Source of the DNA: Apostichopus japonicus
Lineage: Eukaryota > Echinodermata > Holothuroidea > Aspidochirotida > Stichopodidae
NCBI RefSeq assembly: GCF_037975245.1
Contig: NC_092574.1
Span: forward strand, 9,025,713-9,089,712
Reading direction: 5' to 3'
Length of the DNA: 64,000 bases
How positions within the stretch are numbered: the first letter of the stretch is position 1; every line of letters begins with the position of its first letter. The notes under the pieces are model-generated. The model was not told the DNA's origin and did no database searches. It worked only from the letters and a program-made list of their open reading frames with translations. The translations under genes and the position numbers were made by a program. This document shows positions 12,501 to 25,044 of the stretch, piece by piece.

Positions 12501-15500
12501 CATTAGTCACTCATTGGTCGTCATAAACTTGTATTCTTAGTCTTTCTTGAATTTCGATTTTAATGCAAAGGAAGCAGTTGGTACTAAGAAGAGGGTTTCC
12601 CCTGGAATTCATTTTGTGAGGTAGCTGCCTCTCTGATTTTCGCTCCCACCTCGCAAAAATATTACCAACCTCACTGCTTCAGAGAAGGAATAAGAAACGC
12701 AATGATTGCAATCCTATATTTTATACTCATGCCATCATCTGACATTGAAAAAAACTTGTCGGTGAACACAAAATTATAGCAACAAGTAGATCTCCTAATT
12801 TAACATAGCATTTTGATCTAATTTATTAAGATGATTGACATTAGCATGGTTAACAACATTTTCCTGGCTATCATCCCCATCCCCCCCTCTTCCTCCTGGT
12901 ATACTCATATCCCTCCAGTGTAATAAACTAGTTACCGCCTCTCCCAGGAGGAATCCCAGAAGAAACCCTGTAAGAACTTACTAAAACAGGAGGCATGACA
13001 CCAACCATCATAATGGCCCATGTGGTATAGATATTGTGATGATCGAATTCCCCAAAAGTGCTATTAAAGAAAATTCTTCCATTTTGTGAGGTATCAAAGG
13101 TGTCATGTTCCTTAAAACACATGGCTGAAGACTTGAGCAAGTCTATATTTAACATCATTATGCCATCACATGTGCTTCAGTTTATATGTTTCCTGATGTA
13201 TTATGATGTTCACATTCTGGAATGTAGGTGGGTATTTTTCAAATGCTGTTCAGCCAAAATATTGAAGTTCATAGCATGACCTAAATGATGGCATTGGTCC
13301 AAAGTGTCAAGAACATTCTACCTTGAAAATATTACAAGAAGAATGAAACAGAATGAAAAAAAGAGATAGAGAATTTAAAAAACATTCCCAATACTAGTGG
13401 CAGTATTAAAGATCCACAAAATGACCCAGACACAACTCTAAAGCTACAATATCTCTTGAAAGTAGCAAGAGCTTTCTTTAGCTTCGTTTGGAGAGTTTTT
13501 CATCACATTATCTCCAAAGCTATGGTGGTAGTTTGGGAAATGGTTCTTCTGTAAGTTCTTGGTGTTGGTTTATTGTTCTTGATTTCAATATATTAATGTT
13601 ATTGGTTTATGGTATTATGATATATTATTGTAAAACTAAACATTTTACAAAGGAATTTGATCTAACCAGACAGAATCCCCCTGTTTTATGTTACTTGTAG
13701 TTCCATCTATGTGGTATCACGTTAACATTGGATGGCAGGACTAGAAGTTCCCTTTCCTCGTCAGTCTAAGGGGAAAGTATTTAAATCAGGAACTAAAGAT
13801 GATATTTCCAAGTTTTGAAAAAAGAACTATTTTTTTGTGCATTTTGATTATGTTGTGTTAGGTTTTGTTTCACATATTTTGATCTTTCTCTCTATTGTTG
13901 AACTTTAACCTTTGTACTCTTTATTCAGAGTCATTCCGTTCGCCCATATTCCGCCACGGACCTGACAAGGAAGGATTCAGCCGTGGTTCCGCCAGTGGCA
14001 ACTTCCACGACATATTTGGGAGCAGAAAGAGCCACTGGTTTCTACCGATGTTCACGAGGTGAGGGGCGATAGCCGACTCATTTTGGGATTTGTCTTTCAC
14101 TTTTGCATGGCAGGCCTTGAAATTCAGACTGTCTACTGGCTCGATGCCAGTGGATTTTGCTGTTTGCCAGTAGGAAAAAGGACAGAAACTGGCAATTGCC
14201 TGCAAGTAGACATTAAACACTTTAAACACATGGTAACCAAGTCAAGTGCTGGTCGTTGTTTTAAACGTCTTGGCTAATTTTAAAATGTCTAAAAAGTCTC
14301 ACCAATTCATGGAGAGTAAACTACTGGTTGTGATAATTAGCGAATACTGATATTGAAGATGTATCAACTTCTGATTGATGCTGACTGTGCATCCTAGTGT
14401 AAGCTTTATTACAGTGTTATGGTATTTTATTTGACAGGGTGAACTGCTGAATGCATGCTTGAAATCACGATTCAGACTTTACCTATATACAAGGTTTAAC
14501 TTAAGTGGATCATTGATATTAATGTTCTTGTATATCATGTCTAATATTAGTGCTGGTGACGGGGTGAACTGGCCAATGCAAGCCCGTGATCAAGACTCGG
14601 ATCGTCTCTTGGATGATGACCGAGATGAAGATCTAAGTCCTGGAGAAGAGTCTCCATCTCGAGGTAATAGCATCATCATGTTTCATACTAGTTCTCTGCC
14701 TTGTTTATATATATACTTCATATTTTTGTTAATTACTATATAATAAAATACATCACAAATCTATAGTTTATGTTCACATATACATATTAATTAATTAACA
14801 AGTAGAACAATAGTGAGGAAGAACAAAGATGAAATTTATGGATATAAGAGATTTATACAACTCAAGGTTAATGTCTCATCAGGTGTACAAACCAGTGGTC
14901 ATTAACACTCTGTACCTACTTCAAATTAACTATTTAATGAACTCAACAGCAAATAGAGCCGAATTGAGATCATCTTGCCTAACCCTTATTCTTGGTATTA
15001 CAAACAACTAGGTATAATCTTGTTGATTGCTTAAATTGTTGTCTATGGCCTCTATAAATCATTTCTAGCTGTCAGAAACACCGGAGGCTAGAGCTTGGGT
15101 ATCATGTCATTGATTCCTTAGGTCTTGTACTCTGTGCACTCTATATTTCCTGTGTTAGAAAAACAACCTATGCTATAGATGAGGGATCATTTCATTGGTT
15201 CCTTAGGTTTTTTCACTGTGCACTACATTTAGATTTCCTGTGTTACAACCTAGGCCAGAGCTCAGGTATCATCTCATTGGTTCCTTAGTTATTGTACTCT
15301 TTGCACTCTACAGTATTTATATTTCCTGTGTTACAAACAACCTAGGTTATAGCTGAGGGATCATCTCATTGGTTCCTTAGGTTTTGTTCACTGTGCGCTA
15401 CATTTAGATTTCCTGTGTTACAACCTAGGCCAGAGCTCAGGTATCATCTCATTGGTTCCTTAGTTATTGTACTCTTTGCACTCTACAGTATTTATATTTC

Positions 15501-18500
15501 CTGTGTTACAAACAACCTAGGCTATAGCTGAGGGATCATCTCATTGGTTCCTTAGGTTTTGTTCACTGTGCACTACATTTAGATTTCCTGTGTTACAACC
15601 TAGGCCAGAGCTCAGGTATCATCTCATATATTCCTTAGTTATTGTACTCTTTGCACTCTACAGTATTTATATTTCCTGTGTTCCAAACCACATCGGCTAT
15701 AGCTGAGGGATCATCTCATTGGTTCCTTAGGTATTTTTCACTGTGCACTACATTTAAATTTCCTGTGTTACAACCTAGGCCAGAGCTAAGGTATCATCTC
15801 ATATATTCCTTAGTTATTGTACTCTTTGCACTCTACAGTATTTATATTTCCTGTGTTCCAAACAACATAGGTTATAGCTGAGGGATCATCTCATTGGTTC
15901 CTTAGGTTTTGTTCACTGTGCACTACATTTAGATTTCCTGTGTTACAACCTAGGTCAGAGCTAAGGTATCATCTCATTGGTTCCTTAGTTATTGTACTCT
16001 TTGCACTCTACAGTATTTATATTTCCTGTGTTCCAAACAACATAGGTTATAGCTGAGGGATCATTTCATTGGCTCCTTAGGTTTTGTTCACTGTGCACTA
16101 CATTTAGATTTCCTGTGTTACAAACAACCTAGGCCAGAGCTCAGGTATCATCTCTTTGATTCCTTAGGTTTTGTACTCTTTGCACTTTATTTATATTTCC
16201 TGTGTTCCAAACAACATAGGCTATAGCTGAGGGATCATCTCATTGGTTCCTTAGGTTTTGTTCACTGTGCACTACATTTAGATTTCCTGTGTTACAACCT
16301 AAGCCAGAGCTCAGGTATCATCTCATTGATTCCATAGGTCTTGTACTCTGTGCACTCAAGTTACATTTCATGTGCTACAAACCTAGGCTAGAGCTGAGGG
16401 ATCATCTAGGTCTTGTGTTCTGTGCACTCCATCAAACCTTAGGAATCGTCTCAAAATATCATTATATACCTAAAACTTGTGCCCTATTCAAACATTCTTA
16501 CAGTATGTTACCAATACTGCCTTACAGCACGCTCTCAAATATTTCTTGTGTTAACAGCAATCTAGACCAGAGCTCAGGGACCCTGGTTGTTCAAATATTG
16601 TGCTCTATGAATTTATCAAACATGTTTATCTGATATATATCTCAGTTGACTCATGAATATTTTGTTTATTTATTTTAATTTTTGGTGCCTCTTTCAGATA
16701 CCCAACAATTCAAGAAGAGTATACAGGCTGGCACAAAGTACGACAGCACAAGTAACGATGTGGTAGTTCCTATTGAACCAAACACAGGTACCCAATAATG
16801 CTTGATGCTACAGCAACATGGTTACATGTAAGAGCTAAAGTGCAGTTTGCTTACCTATCTCATCCATACTAACAAATATACACATCTCTAACTTCCAAAT
16901 CTATGCTAATTATCTTCTCTTTTTCTCAAGGTCACTAAGATGTGATCTTTAAATTTTCTTAATAAACAAAAATTAAGAAAAATATATTTGCAGCTGCATC
17001 AGAAGTTATATTTGCCCTTTTTTGCTATCAAGAAGAATCTAAAACATCGGAAAGAACGGAAAGGATATTTGTAACTGAAACTGTAATTACTATACATAAA
17101 TAAAATACAAACTACACTAGTGATGGATAAATTTCTCTTGTTCCAAACATTTAGCTCATATGTTACCATTTGCTTGTGAGCCTATACTTGGTTACATTTT
17201 TTTGAAAATTATTTTCTTGGTTACATGTTGTACCATGAACATGGGACTAATACTCACAGTTGTTCTTGTTGTAAATGTCTCTCCATTGAACCTAGTAAGA
17301 TCCAACTAGTCGGTTGTAAGTTGCTTGAATTCCTTCAAGCAGTCTTTTACAGAGAAAGCATGACAGCTTTTGCTGCCATAAGTCACAGTCTTAAGTTTGA
17401 ATCCATTTTTCCTTATTTGTTCAGACTACGACTTACCGCAGTTAGTGCTTCTTTACCTTGAAAATGATGTGTAAACCTTGCCATGACAGAGTTAATCAGT
17501 CGAATGAGCCTGTGAATGAAGTAAATGGAGTAGAACTAGATTTGAGCAGCTTTTTAGGAGTCAAAAAGGAAGTTAAATGCCTGGCAAGCAAAATGTTTTG
17601 TAGATAAAAAGTTATGATTTCTTATTGTAACTGCTTTCTTTCACAGTATTGAAAGGAAAATCAGAGACAGTTAACTTCTTAATCAGGTTATCCCCAACAT
17701 CAGTTTGTTAAAGTTTATTCACAATTAACTGATCAGAGTGTGGGATGTTTACATTAAATACTCTCTTGTCTCCTTCTGTTTGTAACCAGTCTCCATTGGG
17801 GTGAGTTTTTCAGCGGGATAGGTGCATGTGCATTTGACGACTAGCAAAAATATTACGTAGGTGAATTTAATTTCCAAGGTATCTTACTTTTTGTTAAGCT
17901 TACAATGCTGGTTCCACCAATAATGTTCACTACGAACGAAACATGTTTGCTCCTCGTTTATGTAAAAGATTTTCTAATCCAAACTGATCTTCTTCATTAA
18001 AGGACTTCTTCACCAGATACTGTAGATGACTCCTATTGATATTTATGGTAATTGTATAAAAAATTGAAAATGGTACCAACATGGAACCTGCACTGGAAGT
18101 AATATTCAACTTCGCCATAACTCTTATTTTTAGGGGGCGAAAAAAGCACAACTTATCAACCTGTTGGGGTAGGACTTGAAAACAACAAAAGTCTTTTGCC
18201 ATCACTGCCACCTACAAGATTCATCGTTTAATTTCTTTCTCTTTTCATTTTCTTTCTTGATCTTTATTTCAATCAGTAGTAAATCTGCACCATTTACAGC
18301 TTCACCCAAGAATAGAATTAGCAAAATAAAAAAGCAACGCAATGGCTTTCCCAAATGTAATTTCTTTAGTAAAACAAAGGTTCTGTAGTTAGCAATGCCT
18401 GCCTTGGCAATGAAGTGGATCTAATCTTCACTCTAGGGGAATGGTCATTATTACGTTCATAAAATGGGATCCTGCAGGTTGTGGGCCGAGACATGTCGAT

Positions 18501-18663
18501 TGAAACGTAGTCACACAAATCTAGAACCACAGTCCACTGTGCTGCTCCTGATATGAATGGCCTTTTCTCCCATCTCTAATGGTGTTACAGATACAGAGAA
18601 AATGGTGTTCTTGGCAGGCTATTAATAGTGGTATCAGGGAGGTTATAAACAACATTATACTGT

Positions 18664-18716
<53 letters not shown>

Positions 18717-20338
18717 TACTTCCATGTCATGCTTCAAAGCACCTGTACTGACAGTTTTGAGTCGCATGACATATCCTGTTACTATCAGATGAAGGGTTCG
18801 TAAACCGTTCACAGTTAGCACAAGTGATTCAAAGCATTCTATGTGGGATAGAGTGGTATTAGCGTTGCCCCAACTGGTTGAAATTGCTAAGATTACAGAT
18901 GGTATTAAAGAAGCCTAATCTCTCAATATCATTGGTAGGGTCAGACAATCAGTCCCCTTTTACATATATGTTAATTCATATATGAACACTGGTGTTTGGT
19001 ACTAATTTGTTTGTTTTGTTATTTGATAATTTTAAAGTATCTCATCCTGGCCTTTGTTCCATGGACATATTATGGAATTTCAGGACTATTTTATGCATGA
19101 TGTAATTATACCAATGTCCAACATCTCAGGTAGTATGCTATAAAAGATTTCTCTCTTTTCGTATCTCAACTTTGCCGTAGAAAAACCTGCCTTCGTGCAG
19201 CTGTTCCTGATTTCAAGTCTCCCTTCATGCAAATACACAGTCATGCTGCACAAAAAGTATTTGATAGTTGGTGCATATGAAATGTCACACATGATTTTTG
19301 ACTACCATAAAGAAAATCTAAATAAAATAAAACTATTAGCAAACTGCTTATCCACTAGAGAGCCTGTGTAATAGAATGTGTAAAAGTAAGTTGGCCTGAC
19401 GTTTCGATCCTAGCAGGATCTTCTTCAGAGGCTAAAGAAGATCCTCTGAAGAAGATCCTGCTAGGATCGAAACGTCAGGCCAACCCACTTTTACACATAA
19501 AGAAAATCGGGCGTGACTTCAGACCCAATCATCAACAATTTAACCCTGGCTTACCAAACTGTCAAAGTAGATGCGCCTAGCCATACCCTGCAGTACTCTC
19601 CTCCTAACATCAACTGGTTTAACATTGGGCTATAATTCCTCTTTCTTCCATTTATCCTTGAAATGAACAAGTTTCAGCATGAACTTCAGTCTAAATGAAT
19701 TGAAATGTGCATTATTGATGTTTCATTGAGACAGTCAGCCCAAGACTTGATTTCCGAGGCAAGTGTCTGGCGGACAGTATGGAACGTAATAAAAATTTTA
19801 ACAGTTGTCCAAGACAACCACATTTCTTTTCGGACGACCAAAATCACCCTTGAACGTTGTCTGGCAGACGACTCGTTTTTAACATGAAATTCAGATTGCA
19901 TTATAACATATAATCCCAATCACCACTTTTTAGAGATATTGGAAGTTTGAAACAAAAATTAGTAGTAGGACTATGATCCACCTGAAGGGGGAATTTTACT
20001 GCTCCAAAGCTGCTGTTCAAATTATCAAACGTACACATCTCTACTCCAGCGTACACATAGATCATTCTCTTGTTAGTTTGCAACAGTTTTTGGACATGAA
20101 CCAAAATTAAGACCTGGTTTGTTTGAAGGACCACAGGAAAATCCCTTAAAAAAATTGCTCTTGGAAGGCCTTTTTATGGTGGTTACCCTAGTCGCAGTGG
20201 TAGAGCACAGCCAATTAAACATCGCATATATATTTATATTTCTACTGATATCTGCTTTTTTCATCTGTATTTTCTGTTTTGACAGGTGATAGAGTCCAAC
20301 TTGTCCTAGAGCCTGGTCACATTGCTGGAACCACTTAA
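504..20338 (+). CDS. ZDHHC20-like: DHHC-type protein S-palmitoyltransferase, ZDHHC20/15/2 group
   Basis: Membrane enzyme that attaches palmitate to cysteines of target proteins. Exons read from the sequence: 504-612, 5338-5376, 5901-5995, 6926-7052, 7497-7566, 8644-8797, 11817-11949, 13929-14058, 14551-14663, 16698-16787, then 20286-20338 (or 18134-18231). All phases agree; the product is 370 aa (or 385), close to the usual ~365 of ZDHHC20. The start opens with [16 protein letters not shown], matching the family N-terminus. TM1 is ~12-32 and TM2 ~51-71. The zinc-binding Cys-rich domain spans exons 5-6, with catalytic DHHC at residues 153-156. TM3 and TM4 are ~169-190 and ~205-228. A TTxE-like STLE follows, then a PaCCT-like segment ending WFLPMF. 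I assign the group by colinearity with vertebrate ZDHHC20/15/2; the exact paralogue is uncertain. Confidence 0.93.
902..1485. mobile_element. Foldback/hAT-like non-autonomous element with internal tandem repeats
   Basis: The ends are inverted repeats of about 24 bases (AATTATAGAATRCAGGGCCA at 902-921, complement at 1466-1485) with two mismatches. Inside, a roughly 100-bp unit carrying GACTCCGCATCC and GGGAGTACTAGGAA recurs three to four times. It sits in intron 1 of the ZDHHC gene. The CAGGG core resembles hAT termini. No transposase is present. Confidence 0.65.
4288..5220. repeat. 36-bp minisatellite in ZDHHC intron 1
   Basis: About 25 units of a 36-bp sequence (GTATGTTGGTGTTGCCCAAG followed by CCTAACGTGTTGTAAA), ending about 120 bases before exon 2. 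Because 36 is divisible by three, the complement strand reads as a 12-residue repeat ([12 protein letters not shown]). That open frame has no splice or homology support, so I treat it as spurious. Confidence 0.92.
9780..10300. repeat. Degenerate short repeats in ZDHHC intron 6
   Basis: Loose recurrence of phrases such as ATACCTGGGTCTGTC and CCATGGCT every 50 bases or so suggests a decayed minisatellite. No coding signal is seen. The rest of intron 6 (8798-11816) shows nothing I recognise apart from the block at 11080-11600. Confidence 0.4.
11080..11600. repeat. Degenerate ~27-bp minisatellite in ZDHHC intron 6
   Basis: Phrases like TCTCTGGTACTCTTAATC and CAAATTCTCTGGTAC recur with many substitutions for about 500 bases, ending about 210 bases before exon 7. 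This is consistent with an old tandem array. No open frame of interest overlaps it. Confidence 0.5.
15070..16440. repeat. 175-bp dimeric tandem repeat in ZDHHC intron 9
   Basis: Landmark AGCTGAGGGATCATCT recurs at 15351, 15526, 15701, 15876, 16051 and 16225, a steady 175-bp period. Each unit contains two related halves, one ending in ...TTCACTGTGCACTACATTTAG and the other in ...TGTACTCTTTGCACTCTACAG, each followed by TTTCCTGTGTTAC. About seven to eight units are present; the edges are more diverged. Confidence 0.92.
18134..18231 (+). CDS. Alternative last coding exon of the ZDHHC gene
   Basis: An acceptor (TTTTTAG) at 18131-18133 opens an exon in the same phase as 20286-20338. It adds 31 residues after the shared Gly (starting [13 protein letters not shown], ending PPTRFIV) and stops at TAA 18229-18231, giving a 385-aa protein. 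An AATAAA lies at 18325-18330, 94 bases after the stop, as expected for a short 3' UTR. The FIV terminus fits a class II PDZ ligand (hydrophobic-x-hydrophobic), which is inference only. It could also be the main last exon, with 20286-20338 the minor one. Confidence 0.6.
18666..18713. repeat. (TA)n microsatellite
   Basis: An uninterrupted TA run of 48 bases between the two alternative last exons of the ZDHHC gene. The Tyr-Ile repeat open frames across it are artefacts. Confidence 0.97.
19378..19496. repeat. Long hairpin: 54-bp inverted repeat with 11-base loop
   Basis: The arm at 19391-19431 is the exact reverse complement of 19443-19483 (41/41). Two mismatches then allow the pairing to extend to 19378 and 19496. 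The arm contains GACGTTTCGATCC and CTTCTTCAGAGG. Phrases of this kind (gaaacgtc, cctgaagaag) are typical near the ends of Penelope-like retroelements. No reverse transcriptase lies nearby. Confidence 0.8.
20286..20338 (+). CDS. Distal last coding exon of the ZDHHC gene
   Basis: The acceptor GTTTTGACAG ends at 20285. The exon accepts the phase-1 donor of exon 10 and encodes a short tail ([17 protein letters not shown]) before TAA 20336-20338. About 2.5 kb without any recognisable coding exon follows, ending near AATAAA motifs at 22729 and 22827, consistent with a long 3' UTR. The match to other family members in this tail is weak, as expected for the variable C-terminus. Confidence 0.6.
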
Positions 20339-21108
20339 AACGAAGAAGGACAGGGAGGCAGACATTGCCTTGGGTATGGGAACCCATTGCTAAGTGAAGG
20401 ATTCAGAATGCAAATGCAAAGCATTCCTGGATTTGTACTACTCATGCATCATCATCATTGGCAGCCATTGTTGTTTTTATATGTGTTTTTTGTCTAGCTG
20501 CTACCCAGGGTTATTTTTTTTTTGTTCTATGTAATTCCAGTTTTCCTGTATTTCCTGTCTTTGCTCTACAATTTAGAAGAAGAAATAGTCAGTCTGTTAA
20601 ATGCTTTTGCCTTGTTTTATATTCTTAGATAGATCTGTTATGTGTCAGTGTCGTCTAGTGTAGGGCTATTGTGAGATATATATTGTACAGTTTTAGGAAA
20701 CCAAATTAAAAGTCAGAATGGCTCACACAGACTTCAGAGTACATAATTTGTACTTGGAAATCAGTTGAACCGAAAGAATATTTGTACCCCAAAGGACTTC
20801 CCGACCCCTCAATTTATCTCACCACCTCCTCTTACTATATAACGTGCAATTGATTTCATTATCTCCATATGATGGAGTCAGAGTGGTCAGTCGTGATGTC
20901 TTTGCATTTATTTGCATATTATTTGCATTTATTTGCATTTCTTTGCACTGTTCTGTGGAGTGTCTTTCAATAAAACAAATACACGGGGTTGTGTTCCAAC
21001 TGAATATAGGAAACTGGAGGAGAAATATGCACAATTCCAAATTTCAGTAGGATCAACTGTCTCACAATTCAAATATCTCTTTTGGAGTATGCAGCTGTTC
21101 ACTCTTGA

Positions 21109-21735
21109 GTATGTTATTTGCTGCTCACACAAAGTATGTATTTTGCTGCTCACACAGAGTATGTTATTTGCTGCTCACACAGAGTATGTTATTTGCTGCT
21201 CACACAGAGTGTCATTTGCTGCTCACACAGAGTACGTTATTTGCTGCTCACACAGAGTATGTTATTTGCTGCTCACACGGAGTATGTTATTTGCTGCTCA
21301 CACAGAGTATGCCATTTGCTGCTCACACAGAGTATGTTATTTGCTGCTCACACAGAGTATGTTATTTGCTGCTCACACAGAGTATGTTATTTGCTGCTCA
21401 CACAGAGTATGTTATTTGCTGCTCACAGTGTATGCCATTTGCTGCTCACACAGTGTATGCCATTTGCTGCTCACATGGAGTATGTCATTTGCTGCTCACA
21501 CAGAGTATGTCATTTGCTGCTCACACAGAGTATGTTATTTGCTGCTCACACAGAGTATGTCATTTGCTGCTCACACAGAGTATGTCATTTGCTGCTCACA
21601 CAGAGTATGTTCTTTGCTGCTCACACAGAGTATGTTCTTTGCTGCTCACACAGAGTATGCCATTTGCTGCTCACACAGAGTATGTTATTTGCTGCTCACA
21701 CTGAGTATACTATTTGCTACTAACACTGGGTATGA
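21109..21735. repeat. 25-bp minisatellite in the ZDHHC 3' region
   Basis: About 25 units of TATGTTATTTGCTGCTCACA plus CAGAG. The unit has no stop codon in any + frame, so all three forward frames stay open for about 600 bases. That explains the apparent 293-, 201- and 199-residue proteins. It probably lies in the long 3' UTR of the distal ZDHHC transcript. Confidence 0.93.
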
Positions 21736-22728
21736 ACTACTTGGAGTTAAGCAAAGACATTGTATTAATGGAGGGTGGTCCGATGTGTTATAAGTCTATT
21801 TGCTGAATGACTACTGAAATGGGTTTCATGACATAATAGCATCGAAAACATATTCAACTTATTTGTAGATCGTTTGTCGCACAAATTTGTAATGTTTATA
21901 TAAACTATTACCTAGATTTGATTTTGCGTACATCTGGGGTTTTTTTTGTCTTTTCCTTCTCTATGAAAAATCTGAATATTTTGGTTATCATCAGTTGACC
22001 TTTATGTTAACAAATTTGTCGTCAGCATTTTAGTACTCCCCTTATTTTATGTACGAGACTACGGTGTGAAAGGCTTGTTTGTACAAATCATTGTATAACT
22101 GTATGCGGTTTCCAATGATTTCTATATCATATCCACTGCTCCTTGTACTGGATAATGTTTCTTCACTTTGAGTCTGGGCAGATTTATTTTGGATGATAAC
22201 TTGTTTATATTTGCAATTATTTGTACTTCACAACAAATTATTTTTTTAAATTGCTACTGGGGAAATCCTTGTGAACAGTAGTGTTGTTTCCAGTATGATA
22301 AATTCTTACTCTGCAGTGAAAGTTACTAGGGTGAAACTCACTGGTAGTTTTTCTGGAATTATTATGCCGGTGGATGAAGCGTTCTTAAAAATAGTACTTC
22401 TGCAAACAAGGAATATTTGATGGGGAAAATATCAATTATAATTCCTTCACTCTGTTTATTATAATGATTTTTACACAAGACCATAATTTTGGTGTCCAAT
22501 ATAAAAGCAGCCCTCGGCCTTTGGTCTCCAATTTCATCAATACCCTGCCAAGTACCCACTGCAGCGTAAGATGGAGATTAATCAAACTAAAAGAGCCTCC
22601 AAGAAATTTTTTCGTCAAATTGAAACTTAAAAATTTGGATCGATTAGAGATTTTATCTTTTTGGTTTGTAAACATTTTCAGAAATTCTCAGTTGAAATTA
22701 TCCCAATGTTTTCTTCATTTTAGTTGAA

Positions 22729-22832
22729 AATAAACTTGACTCATCAAGCTTGTTAACTGCATTGTTAAGATATTTTGATATTGATGTTTAAGTTAAATCA
22801 TCTGTAAGTAGAATAGTCTGTCTGTGAATAAA
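22729..22832 (+). terminator. Polyadenylation signals for the distal ZDHHC transcript
   Basis: AATAAA occurs at 22729-22734 and 22827-22832, about 2.4-2.5 kb after the stop at 20338. No coding exon is seen between. Use of either signal is inferred. Confidence 0.4.
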
Positions 22833-22859
22833 TTTCTGTCTTGACAGTGAAGGAAACAA

Positions 22860-25040
22860 GTTGCGATCATCGTGAGTACTTTAAACAGAAACATGCTGTA
22901 TTGAAACAGCCACACTCTGTTGGTACCTTGCTGAACCATAACACAAAATATAATTTACCCACCCCCCCTCCCCCCCCCCCAAAAAAAAAATCTGTCTAAG
23001 TTTGTAGTATGCAACCAGTTTTTGTGATGCAAGCACATACAGTAAACTTTTGTAGGTATTACTGAAATGTTTGTACTTTGTTTACTTTTTCTTTGTAGTT
23101 TTAATCATTTAATTACTGGTGTATGTGCATTATTTTGTACTATTGATTCATTTACAGCAACCAAAACATATTTTGATTATAATCAAGAAATATTTTCACT
23201 TCTGCTTTTTCTTCTTTTTGGGGGGCTAGAGTTCAGTACATGTGTTATAATCAAGCAAATATAGTGTGGAGAGGAAGTCAACTTTTTTTCTGAAGTCATT
23301 GCTTACAAAGATTTCTTCTGAATTTAAAAGCCAGATAGTAAATATCCACCATATATTCCAGACTTTTTTCATCATTTTTTCTTACCAATTTGTTTTGTTT
23401 TGTTTTCCAGTTTTGTACATACCTTAATTTTTTTTCTGTTTTGTAGTTGATTGCTAAATTTATCACAAAGTTTGGTACCAATACGGAAATTATTTCTTAT
23501 GTTTACTTCTTCAGAATGTACAACTTTGTTGAACAGTGAAGGATTTCACAACGATTTTAGATCAACATTTTCTTTGTGTAAGTTAGAGAAGTTTAATACA
23601 CAAATGTGTACACTTCATCAGAATGCTATACAGTACCTACATAAATTTAGTAAATTTGGAAGAAGCACTTATCTTATAAATGTCTTCCTCTATTTGAGGA
23701 CCAAGTCCTTTGTCACTTTTCACCCAGATGACTGGATTTTGAGGCAACTTAGTCTTAATTTTGTCACTTTCTGAAAAGGTTTCTTACAAACCCCACCCAT
23801 GTGATGTTGCTGAAAATACCATTATGATTGATCAAACATCCACCAAAATTTAATTTAATTTCTTTATCACATCATACACAGATATATGAAAAAGTATGTT
23901 TCAAAGAATATGTAAGGATGTATACATTCATATGCAAATGAGAATGATAAACAAAATTCTAAAATCTTTGGAGGCTTGTTTAGTAGGTCACTTCCTATAT
24001 AACACAGTATAACGAAATGCACACAAACAAACAGCAATGCTAAGAAGTAGGAAATATGTGGACCTAGAAACTTAATATAAGAGAGTAATTTCTTAGTTTT
24101 CTACTGAATTATGAAACAGCACTACATAATAAATTAGCAATGAATTTCTCAGACAATTTTGTGGCACTATTTCATCTGTTCTAAAACAGTACTGCCACCC
24201 AAGTTCGAATTGATTCTGAACATTTTACTTTTCTTAATACTTTTTCACGGTTTTTGTTACTATTGGAATCTGATCTCAACTTATGAACTACATTGCTGTG
24301 AAATCTTTAAAAACATTGAAAAGTGCCAATTAGTTGTATCAAAATCACCACATACAGCTACTGTAAAAAAAAATTATGATATAGGCTATGTTAAGGGTAA
24401 AATTTAACATACATTCACATACATTTACCCACAGTTAATACATGCAAGACTCATTAACATACATATTATCACTGCATTCGGAAACAGCCACAACCAGGCG
24501 TTGCCTCCCTTGTGTGACATTTTAACAGGTGCTTACAGCAGTGTGTTGAAAGTGTTAATGTATTTTTGAACACAACTGGGACATTCCTCAGCTCAAGATT
24601 GGTTGTTTATTTTGAGAATGCTTTCATTATTTTGTTGTTTATTCAATTATATTCTTCTGGATTCTTAATGTAAATGTTGCAATATAAGGTGACTGACTGT
24701 TGGTTGCTCGTTGTGATAATTCATAAGTTATGTAAAAGTCTTGAGTAAAAGCACTGTCAGTCTTTGTGTGCCAGAGAGGAGTACACAGTAATAAATGTAA
24801 TTGAGCCAATTTTGTTCATTGATTGTGTTTATTTCATCCTTTCCCCCTGTACACTCCAGGCTTTTTCTTGGACACTTTGAGCAAGTCAGTATAAAGAACA
24901 GTTTCCATGTTAGGTACTGCTTACTGTGGAACCGAATCCAACAAAGATTTTTTTTTTTAAGTTTCACACATAATTGTTGATCTGAAGAGCAAACACAGCT
25001 GAACGTAAAATTCCTTCCACTGTTGCATTTCCCCCGACTG
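22860..25040. other. Intergenic, no gene recognised
   Basis: Between the likely ZDHHC 3' end and the 43-bp minisatellite I see only AT-rich sequence, a poly-C tract at about 22962-22980 and short open frames without family resemblance or splice context. Confidence 0.6.
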
Positions 25041-25044
25041 ACAA

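Noticed and set aside
18521-18821. Tyr-Ile repeat proteins on both strands (also at 32465-32708, 38624-38979 and 49483-49860)
   Set aside because: Translations of TA microsatellites.
20912-21793. 293-residue Cys-rich repeat protein and its two shifted versions
   Set aside because: Three frames are open only because the 25-bp unit has no stop; no splice context or homology.
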